Notes under the pieces: generated by a model
What the model saw: only the letters and a program-made list of their open reading frames with translations
What the model was told of the DNA's origin: nothing
Databases searched by the model: none
Shown here: piece after piece, positions 9,162-18,090 of the stretch
How positions within the stretch are numbered: the stretch's first letter is position 1
Layout of the letters: every line of letters starts with the position of its first letter
Position numbers and translations under genes: made by a program
Assembly (NCBI GenBank): GCA_964538615.1
Contig: CAZIGK010000012.1
Location: forward strand, 1 to 63,076
Length of the DNA: 63,076 bases
Direction of reading: 5' to 3'
Origin: CAZIGK01 sp964538615
GTDB taxonomy: Bacteria; Pseudomonadota; Alphaproteobacteria; Rickettsiales; RI-342

Positions 9162-10382
9162 TCAGTTCCATGTGATTAATGACTGTGAAATTAATTCATC
9201 TACTCTATCCGCATACCACTGCATCATTTTCATGCGCTCTGGCAAATATTCGGCATGGTTATAGGCTTTGCGCACCGTGTTGCGTTCGGCGTGGGCGAGT
9301 TGACGTTCGATGATGTCGGGGCGGAATTGGGCTTCGTTTAGGATGGTGGAGGCGGTGGAGCGGAAGCCGTGGCCGGTGGTTTTGCCTTTATAGCCCATGA
9401 CATCAATGGCGCGGAGGAAAGTGTTTTCTGACATGGTGGAGCGGGGGCTTTGGTGAGAGGGGAGGATATAGCCTGCGATATTCTGGCCGGTGATGGCCTG
9501 TAGCTGCTGAAGGATGGCGAGGCTTTGCCTTGCCAGCGGCACGATATGCGGGGAGCCTTTGACCTTCATGCGCTCTTCAGGGATTTTCCACAGTTTCCGC
9601 TCCCAGTCGATTTCTTCCCATTTCGCGCCGCGAATTTCGCCGGAACGCACGAAGGTGAGAATCAGCAGCTTGAATGCCAGCTTGGTGATGATGCTGCCAT
9701 TCTATTTGGTGTCATATTGTTCGAGTTCGCGCAGGAAGGCGGGCAAGTCGCTTTCCGGCAGATAGGCCATGCCGATGCTGCGCACGGGCTGTAATGCGCC
9801 TTTCAGCTTGTCGGCTACATTATCCTGCGCGATGCCCTTGGAAATGGCATAGAGGAAGATCTTGCTGCAATGTTGCAGCATGCGGTGGGCGAGGTCGCGC
9901 TTGCCTTCTTTTTCCAGTGTCTTGATGGCGTGCAGTAGTTCGGGTGGGGTGATTTCCTTAATCGGGCGCGTGCCGATGTGTTTGAAGATGTTGCGCTCCA
10001 GGCGCTGGATGATGTTGTCTGCGTGCTTTTGCTTCCAGGTGTGGGCGTTTTGGCTGTGCCATTCGCGTGCTATGGCTTCAAAGTTGTTGGCGTGGCTGGT
10101 GTGCAGTTCCAGCTTGGCGAGCTTCTTTTCAGTGGAGGGGTCTTTACCAGCGGCAATGAGCTTTTTAGCTTCATCTCGCTTTTCGCGGGCTTCGGCAAGG
10201 CTGGTTTCAGGGTAAACGCCAATATAGAGCGTCTTCTGCTTATCGACGAAGCGGTAGTTCATCCGCCAATATTTGCCACTCTCTTTGATATGTAAAAATA
10301 GCCCGCCGCCATCGGATAGCTTGTTGCCATTGCCGCTGGGGTCGAACTTGCTGTTCTTGCATTGAAGGTTGGTGAGTTTCAT
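9162..10382 (-). pseudogene. P4-type tyrosine integrase with one in-frame amber codon
   Basis: The upstream part (10382 to 9702) carries the N-terminal DUF4102 arm-binding domain, beginning MKLTNLQC, and the core-binding domain. The downstream part carries the catalytic domain: R in FVRSGEIRG, HGFR, and tyrosine in RKAYNHAEY. The two parts are in the same frame and only a TAG at 9702-9704 separates them, so the break is a point mutation and not a frameshift. I start at ATG 10382, where family homology begins. Intact, the protein would have about 406 residues and act at the adjacent tRNA-Glu. It is inactive unless the amber codon is suppressed. Confidence 0.85.
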
Positions 10383-10490
10383 TTGTTGGTTCTTTTTGCT
10401 ATTGGTGCTTAGGAACCAACAAAAAAGACCAGCAATCTGTTCGGATGTGGTCGGATAGTTCTGCAGTTCCTCGGACATAAATTATCAAGG

Positions 10491-10563
10491 AATCGTTGGA
10501 AAATCTAGCTTTTTGGATGACTTTGGACGCACACTTGGAGTGTGTGAATGGTGACCCCTACGG
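10491..10563. repeat. Right attachment-site copy overlapping tRNA-Glu
   Basis: This is the partner of 331-403. Its last 15 bases are the 3' end of the tRNA-Glu gene, including the encoded CCA. The segment outside the tRNA holds a cacac/gtgtg hairpin at about 10532-10545 that is conserved in pairing in the left copy. It may act as a weak terminator for the tRNA, although no T-tract follows. Confidence 0.82.
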
Positions 10564-10624
10564 GACTCGAACCCGTGTTACCGCCGTGAAAGGGCGATGT
10601 CCTAGACCGCTAGACGAAGGGGCC
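10549..10624 (-). tRNA. tRNA-Glu (UUC)
   Basis: The minus strand folds as a 76-nt tRNA. The acceptor stem GGCCCCT pairs with AGGGGTC (one G-U pair), followed by A and an encoded CCA. The anticodon loop CTTTCAC within CGCC/GGCG gives anticodon UUC, and the T-arm contains GGTTCGAGTCC. It is the integration target of the element to its left. Bases 10625-10874 to its right hold no gene that I can support. Confidence 0.97.
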
Positions 10625-10874
10625 ACTGCCAGAACAGGGGTGCTGTATAAACGCCTTTTCCGCCCTTGGCAAGTGCTTTTTTTGTTGCTCCTTAGTTTTT
10701 CACTTCATTGGGATTGGGGAGGCAAAAGAAGCATCGTTTGTGAACATTGATTTTTTCAAGCAGTTTGTCTAGGGTAATGCCTCGCGCTTCCTGAACGCTA
10801 TCCCCTAGGTGATACCCCCCAAGAATCCCGCGTAAAAAATGCAGTCCCCACTTAAATGTAAATGCGGTGAAATA

Positions 10875-11672
10875 ATGAACAACAATAATAACCTCTCGAT
10901 TCAACATAAATATTTGGCTGATATTGACTTGACCAAAAAAACAGCCGGAGCCTTTGCCGTGCTTATGTCTGGCTTTGAAAAAAATGTGCTGGATATCGGC
11001 GCGGGCCCCGGTTCGATTACCGATAAATTGATTAGCCATGGTAGACACCATGTAGACGCACTGGAAATTGACGATGACGCCATCGCCATTTTAAAGACCA
11101 AATGCGAGCACGTCATTAAAGCAAATTTAGATGAAGAATGGCTCTGCCACTTACCCGCTGGAAAGCGCTATGATATTGTTCTGGCTACCGATGTACTGGA
11201 GCACCTGCGTGATCCGTGGCGTGTACTGAAAGACATGGGCGAGCTAATTGATGACGCCGGTGAAATCATCCTATGCATTCCCCATACGGGATATGCGGGC
11301 ATATACGCCTGCCTCTACGAGAACGACCTAACGTATCAGCAAACAGGATTGCTGGACAAAACCCACATTCGTTTTTTTGGGTTAAAGAACATCGAGCAAC
11401 TCATAGAGCAAGCAGGTCTGAAGCTTGTAGATGCCCGTTACGTCATCATCCCTCCACATAAGGGGGAGTTTAAGGAACAATGGCGACGTCTACCCTGGAA
11501 TTTTAAGCGACAGGTCATAAAGAATCGCTACACATCCGTTTATCAAGTCGTTGTGAAGTTGCAAAAAACAGGCACAAAGGTACCAGCTATATCATTATTT
11601 CACCCCTCGCTATGCCCACCAGCAATGGGGTATTTTTCACGTAAACTTGCAAAACTGACGGGGCGAATGTAG
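10875..11672 (+). CDS. Class I SAM-dependent methyltransferase
   Basis: A 265-residue protein with the SAM motif LDIGAGPGS near residue 38, an acidic post-I residue (ALEIDDDA), and DVLEHLRDPW, typical of methyltransferases that modify sugars or small molecules in polysaccharide clusters. I choose the ATG at 10875, with GGTGA upstream, over the one at 10839, because the family begins near the Asn-rich start. It lies at the edge of the surface polysaccharide region and is followed by a 130-bp gap with a hairpin. The substrate is unknown; O-antigen or capsule sugar methylation is a reasonable inference. Confidence 0.8.
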   Translation: MNNNNNLSIQHKYLADIDLTKKTAGAFAVLMSGFEKNVLDIGAGPGSITDKLISHGRHHVDALEIDDDAIAILKTKCEHVIKANLDEEWLCHLPAGKRYDIVLATDVLEHLRDPWRVLKDMGELIDDAGEIILCIPHTGYAGIYACLYENDLTYQQTGLLDKTHIRFFGLKNIEQLIEQAGLKLVDARYVIIPPHKGEFKEQWRRLPWNFKRQVIKNRYTSVYQVVVKLQKTGTKVPAISLFHPSLCPPAMGYFSRKLAKLTGRM

Positions 11673-11739
11673 TCTTGCCACGAGATGTTAAAAGCCCGCA
11701 AACGGCGGATGACCTCGAAGCTTGTGTCATGTAACTCTA

Positions 11740-11765
11740 CATACACTCATTCAAATGAGTGTATG
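11740..11765. promoter_or_regulatory. Perfect 11-bp stem-loop between polysaccharide genes
   Basis: catacactcat (11740-11750) and atgagtgtatg (11755-11765) are exact inverted copies around a TCAA loop. A weaker outer pair, gtcatgt and acatgac, surrounds it. No T-run follows, so a Rho-independent terminator is doubtful; an operator or RNA-stabilising structure is possible. Confidence 0.55.
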
Positions 11766-11802
11766 GTCAGATTCTCAACACATGACGGCATAACCTCACT
11801 AA

Positions 11803-13371
11803 ATGAAAAAATTGGGCACTTCTGGAAAAGCAACCGTGAGTAAAGAGACCTTACCTCTCGATCAGTTCGTCTATCACATTTGGAACCAACATAACCTATG
11901 GGTACGAAAACCAGATATTTACTGCAAAATAACAGAGAGGTGGCTAAAATACATATACAATAAAAATAGCAATTTTATAATGAAACAAGGCATATCATTA
12001 AATGAGTGGGTATTGTGCCTGCATTATGTCTTCTGGCCCATCATTCAAAATCGCTCAGTACTTGCCAAGGCAATACGTTACGCCATAACTGGCAAGCAAG
12101 AATTTACGGTTATAATCCCTAAATTACCGAAAAAATCCAACATCGGACAAAAATGGGATAACGATACACTTTTCACGCTTATCGCAATGAATTTACTTAA
12201 AGACAATAATATTAAATACCACCAAGAAGAAAATAAAACGAAAAAAAATATAACACTACAAATGAACAGAAACTTTGCAAAACCAATAGTGTGCATTCAT
12301 GACGAAATGATATTATGGACAGAAGGGCTTCGCATATACCATCAATTGCCAAATAATTATAAATCTAACACGCTTAAATTAGTGATTTTTTTATTAAAAA
12401 TAGCGTACAACAATAACTTGTATTCATCTTTAAAATTATCTCCAGATACAGAAAATAAAATAGGCGATAAATTTGTTTATGACTTTATAAAAATTTTATC
12501 CAGATACATAAAAACACGTAAAAAAATCGTAAGATATTGTATGGGTTCCTCTCAAAAAAAATCAATTGTTGTATGCGACCATCTTTTTCCGGATTCCGCC
12601 TTAGCCGCTTTGCATGCGCAAACAAAAAATATTCCAATTATTATCGCCCCGCATTCGCAAAATCCATCGATGTATAAAATATGGCCCAGAAATTTACATT
12701 ATAACATTATGGTTACATTAGAACAGAATATCCCATGCTGGGAAAAATATCACCCCAACAGTTTTATCAAAAAAACTCATTCCATTGCCTTGCCTTCGCT
12801 CACTAAAAAGAGCCAACTATGGGATAAGAATAGTCCTGTCACGCTGGTAATACTTGATAATGCTTTACGCCTCGGCTTGCTGCCATTAATCGAACGGAAA
12901 AGTCACGACACGATGTTATGCGAACTATTACAATGGGCTGGCAGTTTAAAAGGAAAAATCAACGTATTAATAAAACTTAAGCAGCAAAATAAAAATTATT
13001 ATCAGGAAAAAGCCCCCGATGGAGCATTCAATATAGAGTATTCTCACACTCCTTTAGATCAGTTAACCATGCCCAATCAGGTATATATTTCCGTTTCTCT
13101 CAGAACATCTGCGATTATGGAAGGTATTTTGCATGGTATTCCCGGCTTATGTCTGAACGAAGCAGCTCCTCATGCCCAATATATTGAAATGCATGAATGC
13201 GCCAACCCTGCCACCAACCCGGCAGAACTTTGGAACCTGCTGGAACCATGCATCACAGCCAGAGACTTCCACCCGTTGCAAGCCTTAGCAGCTCAGCAAC
13301 AGGCGTGGCTTAAGGAGCAAACTGAAGGAGCCATAGATTTCTTTACGGCAGCCAAATCAACGCTTGCGTAA
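11803..13371 (+). CDS. AT-rich putative glycosyl/capsule transferase
   Basis: A 522-residue protein that I cannot assign to a named family. The N-terminal two thirds are rich in Lys, Asn and Ile and much more AT-rich than the neighbours. The last 170 residues look like the C-terminal half of a GT-B-fold transferase: a strand-rich LVILDNALRLG, then SVSLRTSAIMEGILHGIPGL, where a Ser-rich turn and Glu precede a Gly-Ile-Pro-Gly segment, as in capsule and polysialic-acid-like transferases. No signal peptide or membrane segment is evident. It converges on the next gene with a 15-bp overlap. Composition suggests acquisition by transfer, common in O-antigen loci. Confidence 0.62.
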   Translation: MKKLGTSGKATVSKETLPLDQFVYHIWNQHNLWVRKPDIYCKITERWLKYIYNKNSNFIMKQGISLNEWVLCLHYVFWPIIQNRSVLAKAIRYAITGKQEFTVIIPKLPKKSNIGQKWDNDTLFTLIAMNLLKDNNIKYHQEENKTKKNITLQMNRNFAKPIVCIHDEMILWTEGLRIYHQLPNNYKSNTLKLVIFLLKIAYNNNLYSSLKLSPDTENKIGDKFVYDFIKILSRYIKTRKKIVRYCMGSSQKKSIVVCDHLFPDSALAALHAQTKNIPIIIAPHSQNPSMYKIWPRNLHYNIMVTLEQNIPCWEKYHPNSFIKKTHSIALPSLTKKSQLWDKNSPVTLVILDNALRLGLLPLIERKSHDTMLCELLQWAGSLKGKINVLIKLKQQNKNYYQEKAPDGAFNIEYSHTPLDQLTMPNQVYISVSLRTSAIMEGILHGIPGLCLNEAAPHAQYIEMHECANPATNPAELWNLLEPCITARDFHPLQALAAQQQAWLKEQTEGAIDFFTAAKSTLA

Positions 13372-14247
13372 AACAATCACCCTTCTACGCGCCATCCAGC
13401 GCGGAAAGTGCTGCACCAATGATTTTTCTACAAAAGCAATAAAATCAGCTACAGGTTTCTGCTCAGCATGTTGGCGATAGGCATCCAAAAACTGTTGCTC
13501 CCCCTCTGAGCCGACAATATTCCCAAACAGCGCATTCCGCACGAAAAAATCGTAAGGATGCTCAGCCACAATCTCCGCGCCCAAGGCCTCGCAAGCAGCT
13601 TCAAGCTCTGCGCGGGTATCGGTCGCACAAAACGGCTGACTACGATCTTGCACGTCATCGGTATAGATGTAACGATAGCCCGTACCCGTATCGGCAAACT
13701 GGTCGGCATGTTGTTTGTTTTCTCGGCTTTCAAAATTATACATCACCAAGCCGCCTGACTTACAGGCTCGCAACTTCTCCTGTAAATAATCTTGCCAGTT
13801 GGGGAAATGGAGCAAAAAATCCATAGAAACCACCACATCAAATTCACCATCTTCCGCAGCAATGCGTTTGCCATCGCCCAAACGGGTTTCGATAGTACCG
13901 CTGACATCTTGCTCTCGGATGTGTTGAATCATTCCCTCACTAATATCAAAGGCGGTTACCTTATAACCGTCCGCATGGAACGCAAATGTCAGGCGCCCAC
14001 TACCACAGCCTACATCCAAAATACGTGCTCCTTGCGGCGCATAATGACGAAACAAAGGATAGACAGTGGACAAAAAGCTATCGCCTTGGCGGTTGACATC
14101 AACAGCTTTGGCATAATGCTTCACCATGGCATCCGAGGTCCAGCTACGGTTTTTTTCTTCCACCACCTGATGCACAGCCTTGTCACGCGACATTTTGGCT
14201 TCAAGGGTATTTTTATATTTTTTTGCTTTTTTCAAAAAGCTTGCCAT
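13357..14247 (-). CDS. Class I SAM-dependent methyltransferase of the polysaccharide cluster
   Basis: A 296-residue protein with a basic N-terminus, the SAM motif LDVGCGSGRL near residue 78, the acidic TAFDISEGM, and a motif-IV-like VVVSMDFLLHFP. The ATG at 14247 is chosen because AAGGAG lies nine bases upstream; the GTG at 14265 would place that site inside the gene. It reads in the same direction as rfbC-rfbB but is separated by 174 bp, so it may be an independent unit or the distal gene of that operon. It probably methylates a sugar or lipid-linked intermediate; the substrate is not readable from the sequence. Confidence 0.8.
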   Translation of the reverse strand: MASFLKKAKKYKNTLEAKMSRDKAVHQVVEEKNRSWTSDAMVKHYAKAVDVNRQGDSFLSTVYPLFRHYAPQGARILDVGCGSGRLTFAFHADGYKVTAFDISEGMIQHIREQDVSGTIETRLGDGKRIAAEDGEFDVVVSMDFLLHFPNWQDYLQEKLRACKSGGLVMYNFESRENKQHADQFADTGTGYRYIYTDDVQDRSQPFCATDTRAELEAACEALGAEIVAEHPYDFFVRNALFGNIVGSEGEQQFLDAYRQHAEQKPVADFIAFVEKSLVQHFPRWMARRRVIVLRKR

Positions 14248-14421
14248 CGCAGTCAACTCCTTCACTTACACACAGGTTTTTGGGTAATATCATCGTGAGA
14301 TGTGTGATAAGCTGAAAACCGTGGTTTTGAGAACCGATACGCCGCGCACAGCATGTACGACAACACCGGAGTACAGAAAATCGTGGTTCGCAGGTCGTTA
14401 CCCACCTCGTAAAAACACTGT

Positions 14422-14982
14422 TTAGTCGTATAAATGATAGACTGGATCTTCGCAATAGCGTTCCCAGTTATCCAGTTGCGCATCCCGTGCGGAAACGCCC
14501 GTAATACGCACGGGCCATGGAATCTGCAAGTCCGGGTCATCGTAGAGAATCCCCCCTTCTCCATGCGGATTATATAACCCATCCACCTTGTACAGGACAT
14601 CTGCTAACTCTGTGCCCAGCACGCAAAAACCATGGGCATAGCCTGCCGGCACATAGAGCATGCGGCCATTGGTATCAGACAGCTCCACGGCAAAATGCTC
14701 CCCAAACGTGGGGGATCCAGCACGAATATCCACCACCACGTCCCAAATACTACCGCGTGTGACCCCTACTAACTTTGCCTGATCAGGGTCACGTTGATAA
14801 TGCAACCCGCGCACCACGCCCGGCGCTGAACGGGAATGATTATCCTGCACAAACTCAATAGGAAGCCCCAGTTCCAGAAATTTTTTGCTGCTAAACCGCT
14901 CACAGAAAAAGCCTCTGGCATCGCCAAATACGTCCAGCTCCAACAGCTTCACCCCATGCAGAGGCGTATCATGCAGCTTCAT
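14422..14982 (-). CDS. rfbC: dTDP-4-dehydrorhamnose 3,5-epimerase
   Basis: The 186-residue protein has the family's usual length and its signatures: GVVRGLHYQ with the catalytic histidine, and YVPAGYAHGF. It converts dTDP-4-keto-6-deoxy-glucose to dTDP-4-keto-L-rhamnose in the cytoplasm, the third step to dTDP-L-rhamnose. GGGAGG lies five bases before the ATG at 14982, which decides the start. It overlaps the end of rfbB by 14 bp, so the two are co-translated. Its partners rfbA and rfbD sit in the divergent operon at 18-20 kb. Confidence 0.95.
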   Translation of the reverse strand: MKLHDTPLHGVKLLELDVFGDARGFFCERFSSKKFLELGLPIEFVQDNHSRSAPGVVRGLHYQRDPDQAKLVGVTRGSIWDVVVDIRAGSPTFGEHFAVELSDTNGRMLYVPAGYAHGFCVLGTELADVLYKVDGLYNPHGEGGILYDDPDLQIPWPVRITGVSARDAQLDNWERYCEDPVYHLYD

Positions 14983-16024
14983 CCCGACCTCCCGTATCAG
15001 CATTTTTCTGCGTCATTTGCGTTCCCCATTTGCGTAGATACCAGCGTAACGTTTCTTCCAGACGCACCTCAAAGGCAGCAGACTGGGCAAAGCCCAGCGT
15101 TTGCTTCGCGCAAGACGTATCAATCGCATAGCGGAAATCATGCCCCGCCCGATCCGTCACATAACGCACCAGCCCGGCATAAGGTTCGCCACTTTTACGC
15201 GGCAACAGCCGATCCATCATGGCGCATATCTGCTGCACGACCTGATTATTGGTACGCTCCGCATCCCCTCCTAACAGATACGTATCCCCCGGAACACCTT
15301 TCTCCAATGCCAACTGCACCCCCAGGCAATGATCTTCAACAAAAATCCAGTCACGAATATTCTCACCCGTTCCATAAACGGGAATGGGCTGCTCCGTCAG
15401 GCAATGGCGAATAATGGTGGGAATGAGCTTTTCTCCATGCTGCCGTGGCCCAAAATTGTTAGAGCAATTGGTAAGGAGCGCGGGCAAGCCATATGTATGC
15501 TGCCACGCTCGCACCAGATGGTCGGATGCCGCTTTGGACGCCGAGTAAGGTGAGCGTGGATCATACGGCGTGGTGCGACTAAAGGGTGCATCTTCCGGCA
15601 ATAAGCTGCCAAACACCTCGTCCGTTGAGACATGCAAAAACCGAAACTGCGACTTTGCCACCGCATCCATGCTTTGCCAATAAGCCAATGCCTGCTGCAA
15701 TAAAACGGCTGTGCCGACAATATTGGTCTGCACAAAGGCCATAGGCGCGGCAATCGAATTATCCACATGGGATTCCGCCGCAAAATGCACGACCGCCTGC
15801 GGTTGATACTGTTGCAACACCTGCTGCACCAGCGCCGCATCCGTAATGGATCCTTTAACCGCCACAAACTGCGGATGATGCTCCACCTCCGCCAGATTAT
15901 CAGGATCCGCGGCATAGGTCATCGCATCCAGATTCACTACCCGATCCCCTGCCTCCAGCCGCTGCAATACATAGCAACTGCCAATAAAACCATACCCACC
16001 CGTCACAAGAAGTGTTTGGGTCAT
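14969..16024 (-). CDS. rfbB: dTDP-glucose 4,6-dehydratase
   Basis: A 351-residue short-chain dehydrogenase-type enzyme with the NAD motif TGGYGFIGS at the N-terminus and the catalytic pair in YSASKAASD. It makes dTDP-4-keto-6-deoxy-glucose, the second step of dTDP-rhamnose synthesis. The ATG at 16024 has AAGGAG upstream; the frame continues 24 codons further but that part is not homologous. It starts one base after the stop of the RgpF-like gene and runs into rfbC, forming a three-gene operon. Confidence 0.95.
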   Translation of the reverse strand: MTQTLLVTGGYGFIGSCYVLQRLEAGDRVVNLDAMTYAADPDNLAEVEHHPQFVAVKGSITDAALVQQVLQQYQPQAVVHFAAESHVDNSIAAPMAFVQTNIVGTAVLLQQALAYWQSMDAVAKSQFRFLHVSTDEVFGSLLPEDAPFSRTTPYDPRSPYSASKAASDHLVRAWQHTYGLPALLTNCSNNFGPRQHGEKLIPTIIRHCLTEQPIPVYGTGENIRDWIFVEDHCLGVQLALEKGVPGDTYLLGGDAERTNNQVVQQICAMMDRLLPRKSGEPYAGLVRYVTDRAGHDFRYAIDTSCAKQTLGFAQSAAFEVRLEETLRWYLRKWGTQMTQKNADTGGRDEAA

Positions 16025-16025
16025 G

Positions 16026-17066
16026 CTAGAACACTCCTTTCGGCAATTGCATTTGCCGTACACGGTGCAAATGCTGTTGCATATCATCCACATCATAATT
16101 CGGGTATTGCTGCTTCAGCACGGCCAGATACATTGCCTGATGCGCCAGAATCAATTTAGGGTCTTTCAATAACGCAACCTTAATGAAGGGACACTGCATG
16201 TACTTCACGAGTGGATACCAGAAGTGATACTGCGGAATCGCAATGGCAGATTGCCAATATTCCCGCAATATCCGCCATTTGTGCTGCTTTTGTCTTCGCC
16301 TCCACAAAAACTGCCAACCGAGCACCGCACGTCTGGCTTGTTCGTGCTGACGCACAGACGCATCCAAATGCGCATAACACGCGTCCTGCTGCAACCACTC
16401 AAACTGACGGGAGAGCATCTCCTCCTGCCCACACATGGCTCCAATCTTCAACCCCTGTTGCAGAAAAAACTGGCTCAAGCCCAGTTCATAACGGGCAATC
16501 ACTTCATCCTTATCATCGGTGAAGGTAAAGCGGCGAAAAAAATCACGTGCGGCCTGCATCACTGCCGGACGATTTTCCCACACCATAAAATAGCTCTGCA
16601 CATAATAGCGGTAGGAAATACCATCCGTAACACCCCATACATCATAGCTGCGTTGTTCCATGCGCTGGAACACATCCTGCAACGGGTAAAACGGCCCATA
16701 CACGCTGTCATTTGCCATCATAACCTGCTGATAGCGATCCCACGCCCCTTCCTGCATCATACCCGCAGCCATTAACCCGGTATAGTAGGCGCCAAAATCA
16801 TAGCCCTTATTTTCGCGCCACAGCAGCGTGCGCACATGCGGCAGCACCGCTTCTACATGCTCTTCTTTCAGGGTCGGAGCATTGCTGACAAACCACACTT
16901 CGCAGCCCGCCTGCTGCAAGGCTCGCACATAATGCCGTACATAATCGGCAATCATACCATCAGCATCGTAATGGCAAAAAATACACAAACGTTGCCCACT
17001 GCCTTCCGCCACCTGACCCCGCCACTGCTGCCGAATGGTGGCCTGATAATCTGCCTGTTGCTCCAC
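16026..17066 (-). CDS. Rhamnan synthesis protein F-like (RgpF family)
   Basis: The 346-residue protein contains features of RgpF family proteins: CIFCHYDADG..ADYVRHYV near the start, VWFVSNAP, LLWRENKGYDFGAYY, and MMANDSVYGPFYPL. Family members help build rhamnose-containing polysaccharides and are thought to be transferases. A GTG at 17066 is the likely start. It heads the operon with rfbB and rfbC, which fits a role in using the dTDP-rhamnose they help make. The 139-bp gap before it is shared with the divergent operon. Confidence 0.85.
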   Translation of the reverse strand: MEQQADYQATIRQQWRGQVAEGSGQRLCIFCHYDADGMIADYVRHYVRALQQAGCEVWFVSNAPTLKEEHVEAVLPHVRTLLWRENKGYDFGAYYTGLMAAGMMQEGAWDRYQQVMMANDSVYGPFYPLQDVFQRMEQRSYDVWGVTDGISYRYYVQSYFMVWENRPAVMQAARDFFRRFTFTDDKDEVIARYELGLSQFFLQQGLKIGAMCGQEEMLSRQFEWLQQDACYAHLDASVRQHEQARRAVLGWQFLWRRRQKQHKWRILREYWQSAIAIPQYHFWYPLVKYMQCPFIKVALLKDPKLILAHQAMYLAVLKQQYPNYDVDDMQQHLHRVRQMQLPKGVF

Positions 17067-17205
17067 GTCTGTTACCTTGTCTGACTCTATGTTCGCAAAC
17101 CCTATGACCAGACCCTCGGAAAGTCAATCTACAGTGGCGCGGGTAACCGCTTTCCGCTACAGATACGCCATACGGTCACTGCGATAGTTTTGGAAAAGAC
17201 ACCCC
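17067..17205. promoter_or_regulatory. Divergent promoter region of the two rfb operons
   Basis: These 139 bases separate the RgpF-rfbB-rfbC operon on the minus strand from the GT2-rfbA-rfbD operon on the plus strand, so promoters for both must lie here or close by. I do not see a -35/-10 pair that I would defend, nor a clear operator. Confidence 0.5.
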
Positions 17206-18090
17206 ATGTCACAGGCTTCCCCACAACTGACACTCATTTTTGTTACGCACAACAGCGCTGCCATCATTGGGGAATGCCTGCAAACCTGCATGTCCGATGC
17301 TGTCTCCATCATCATCGCAGATAATGCCAGTACAGACGACACCCGCAGCATCGCCCGATCCATTTGCCCGCAAGCGCAGATTCTGGCTTTGCCGGACAAT
17401 TTGGGCTATGGCGCAGCCGTTAACCGGGCGATAGCGCAAACCACCACCCCCTATGCCTTGCTCCTCAACCCGGATGTGCTGGCCAGCCCGGATGCCATTA
17501 CCCGCCTGCTGCAACAGCATATCGCGCATCAGCCCTGTGCCATGAGTAGCTGCCTGATTCAAACCCCGAAAGAAGATGGGCAGATGGTGACGGATTTTGT
17601 CACCCCCATTGATGTGACCCAACCCGTCAATTGGGTACCGCGTGTGTTGGGCGCCGTCATGCTGTTTGATGTGGCACGCATGCAGCAGAACGTCGGCTGG
17701 TTCGATGAGCATATCTTCATGTATTATGAAGATGATGAACTGTGCAAACGCGCCATCCGCTTAGGGGAACGTATCGCTATTTTTCCCGATATTGTCTTTA
17801 CCCATCTGGCGGGTCAATCCTCACCACATACCATGGCCTACCGCAAACTCAAGGCATGGCACCTTATCTGGGCGAAGCTCTATTACCGCAAGCTGGATAG
17901 GGGGCTTCTCAGCGCGTACAAACTTAACATCGCCTTTCTTTTGCGGTTTGCGTACAAATGGTTCGTGCATCATCTGACCGGCCAGTTAGATGACGCACGG
18001 CTGGAAGCAACCCGTCTACAGGCCGCCCTATCGTTTCTCATTGGCCAGCCTGCCTATTATCGCCTCCACCATGCGGAGAAATCGTTATGA
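17206..18090 (+). CDS. Glycosyltransferase family 2 (probable rhamnosyltransferase)
   Basis: The 294-residue protein opens with LTLIFVTHNSAAIIGECL and then IIIADNASTDDT, the nucleotide-sugar-binding half of GT2 enzymes. Next come LLLNPDV (the DxD-like position) and YEDDELCKR, the acceptor-site ED motif of the WbbL/RfbN-like rhamnosyltransferases. A C-terminal amphipathic region may lie against the membrane. It is the first gene of an operon with rfbA and rfbD and overlaps rfbA by four bases. Linkage to both suggests dTDP-rhamnose as donor, an inference from context. Confidence 0.85.
   Translation: MSQASPQLTLIFVTHNSAAIIGECLQTCMSDAVSIIIADNASTDDTRSIARSICPQAQILALPDNLGYGAAVNRAIAQTTTPYALLLNPDVLASPDAITRLLQQHIAHQPCAMSSCLIQTPKEDGQMVTDFVTPIDVTQPVNWVPRVLGAVMLFDVARMQQNVGWFDEHIFMYYEDDELCKRAIRLGERIAIFPDIVFTHLAGQSSPHTMAYRKLKAWHLIWAKLYYRKLDRGLLSAYKLNIAFLLRFAYKWFVHHLTGQLDDARLEATRLQAALSFLIGQPAYYRLHHAEKSL

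Larger units (their letters stand above)
331..10563. mobile_element. Integrated element at tRNA-Glu carrying two restriction-modification systems
   Basis: A direct repeat of 73 bp (331-403 and 10491-10563) flanks a P4-type integrase, two restriction-modification systems and phage/plasmid relics. The right repeat includes the last 15 bases of tRNA-Glu, and the integrase gene starts about 110 bp beyond that repeat and reads away from the tRNA. This is the standard layout of a tRNA-targeting genomic island; the spacing of the two repeats gives a unit of 10,160 bp. I see no excisionase (AlpA-like) gene and the integrase contains a stop codon, so the element is probably no longer mobile. The broken primase and ImmA genes point to internal decay. 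Confidence 0.82.

Noticed and set aside
9702..9704. Programmed read-through or pyrrolysine at the integrase amber codon
   Set aside because: No read-through context or pyrrolysine machinery is visible, and decay of a mobile element is simpler.
13792..14298. 168-residue plus-strand frame
   Set aside because: It is antisense to the methyltransferase at 13357-14247, whose motifs are clear.
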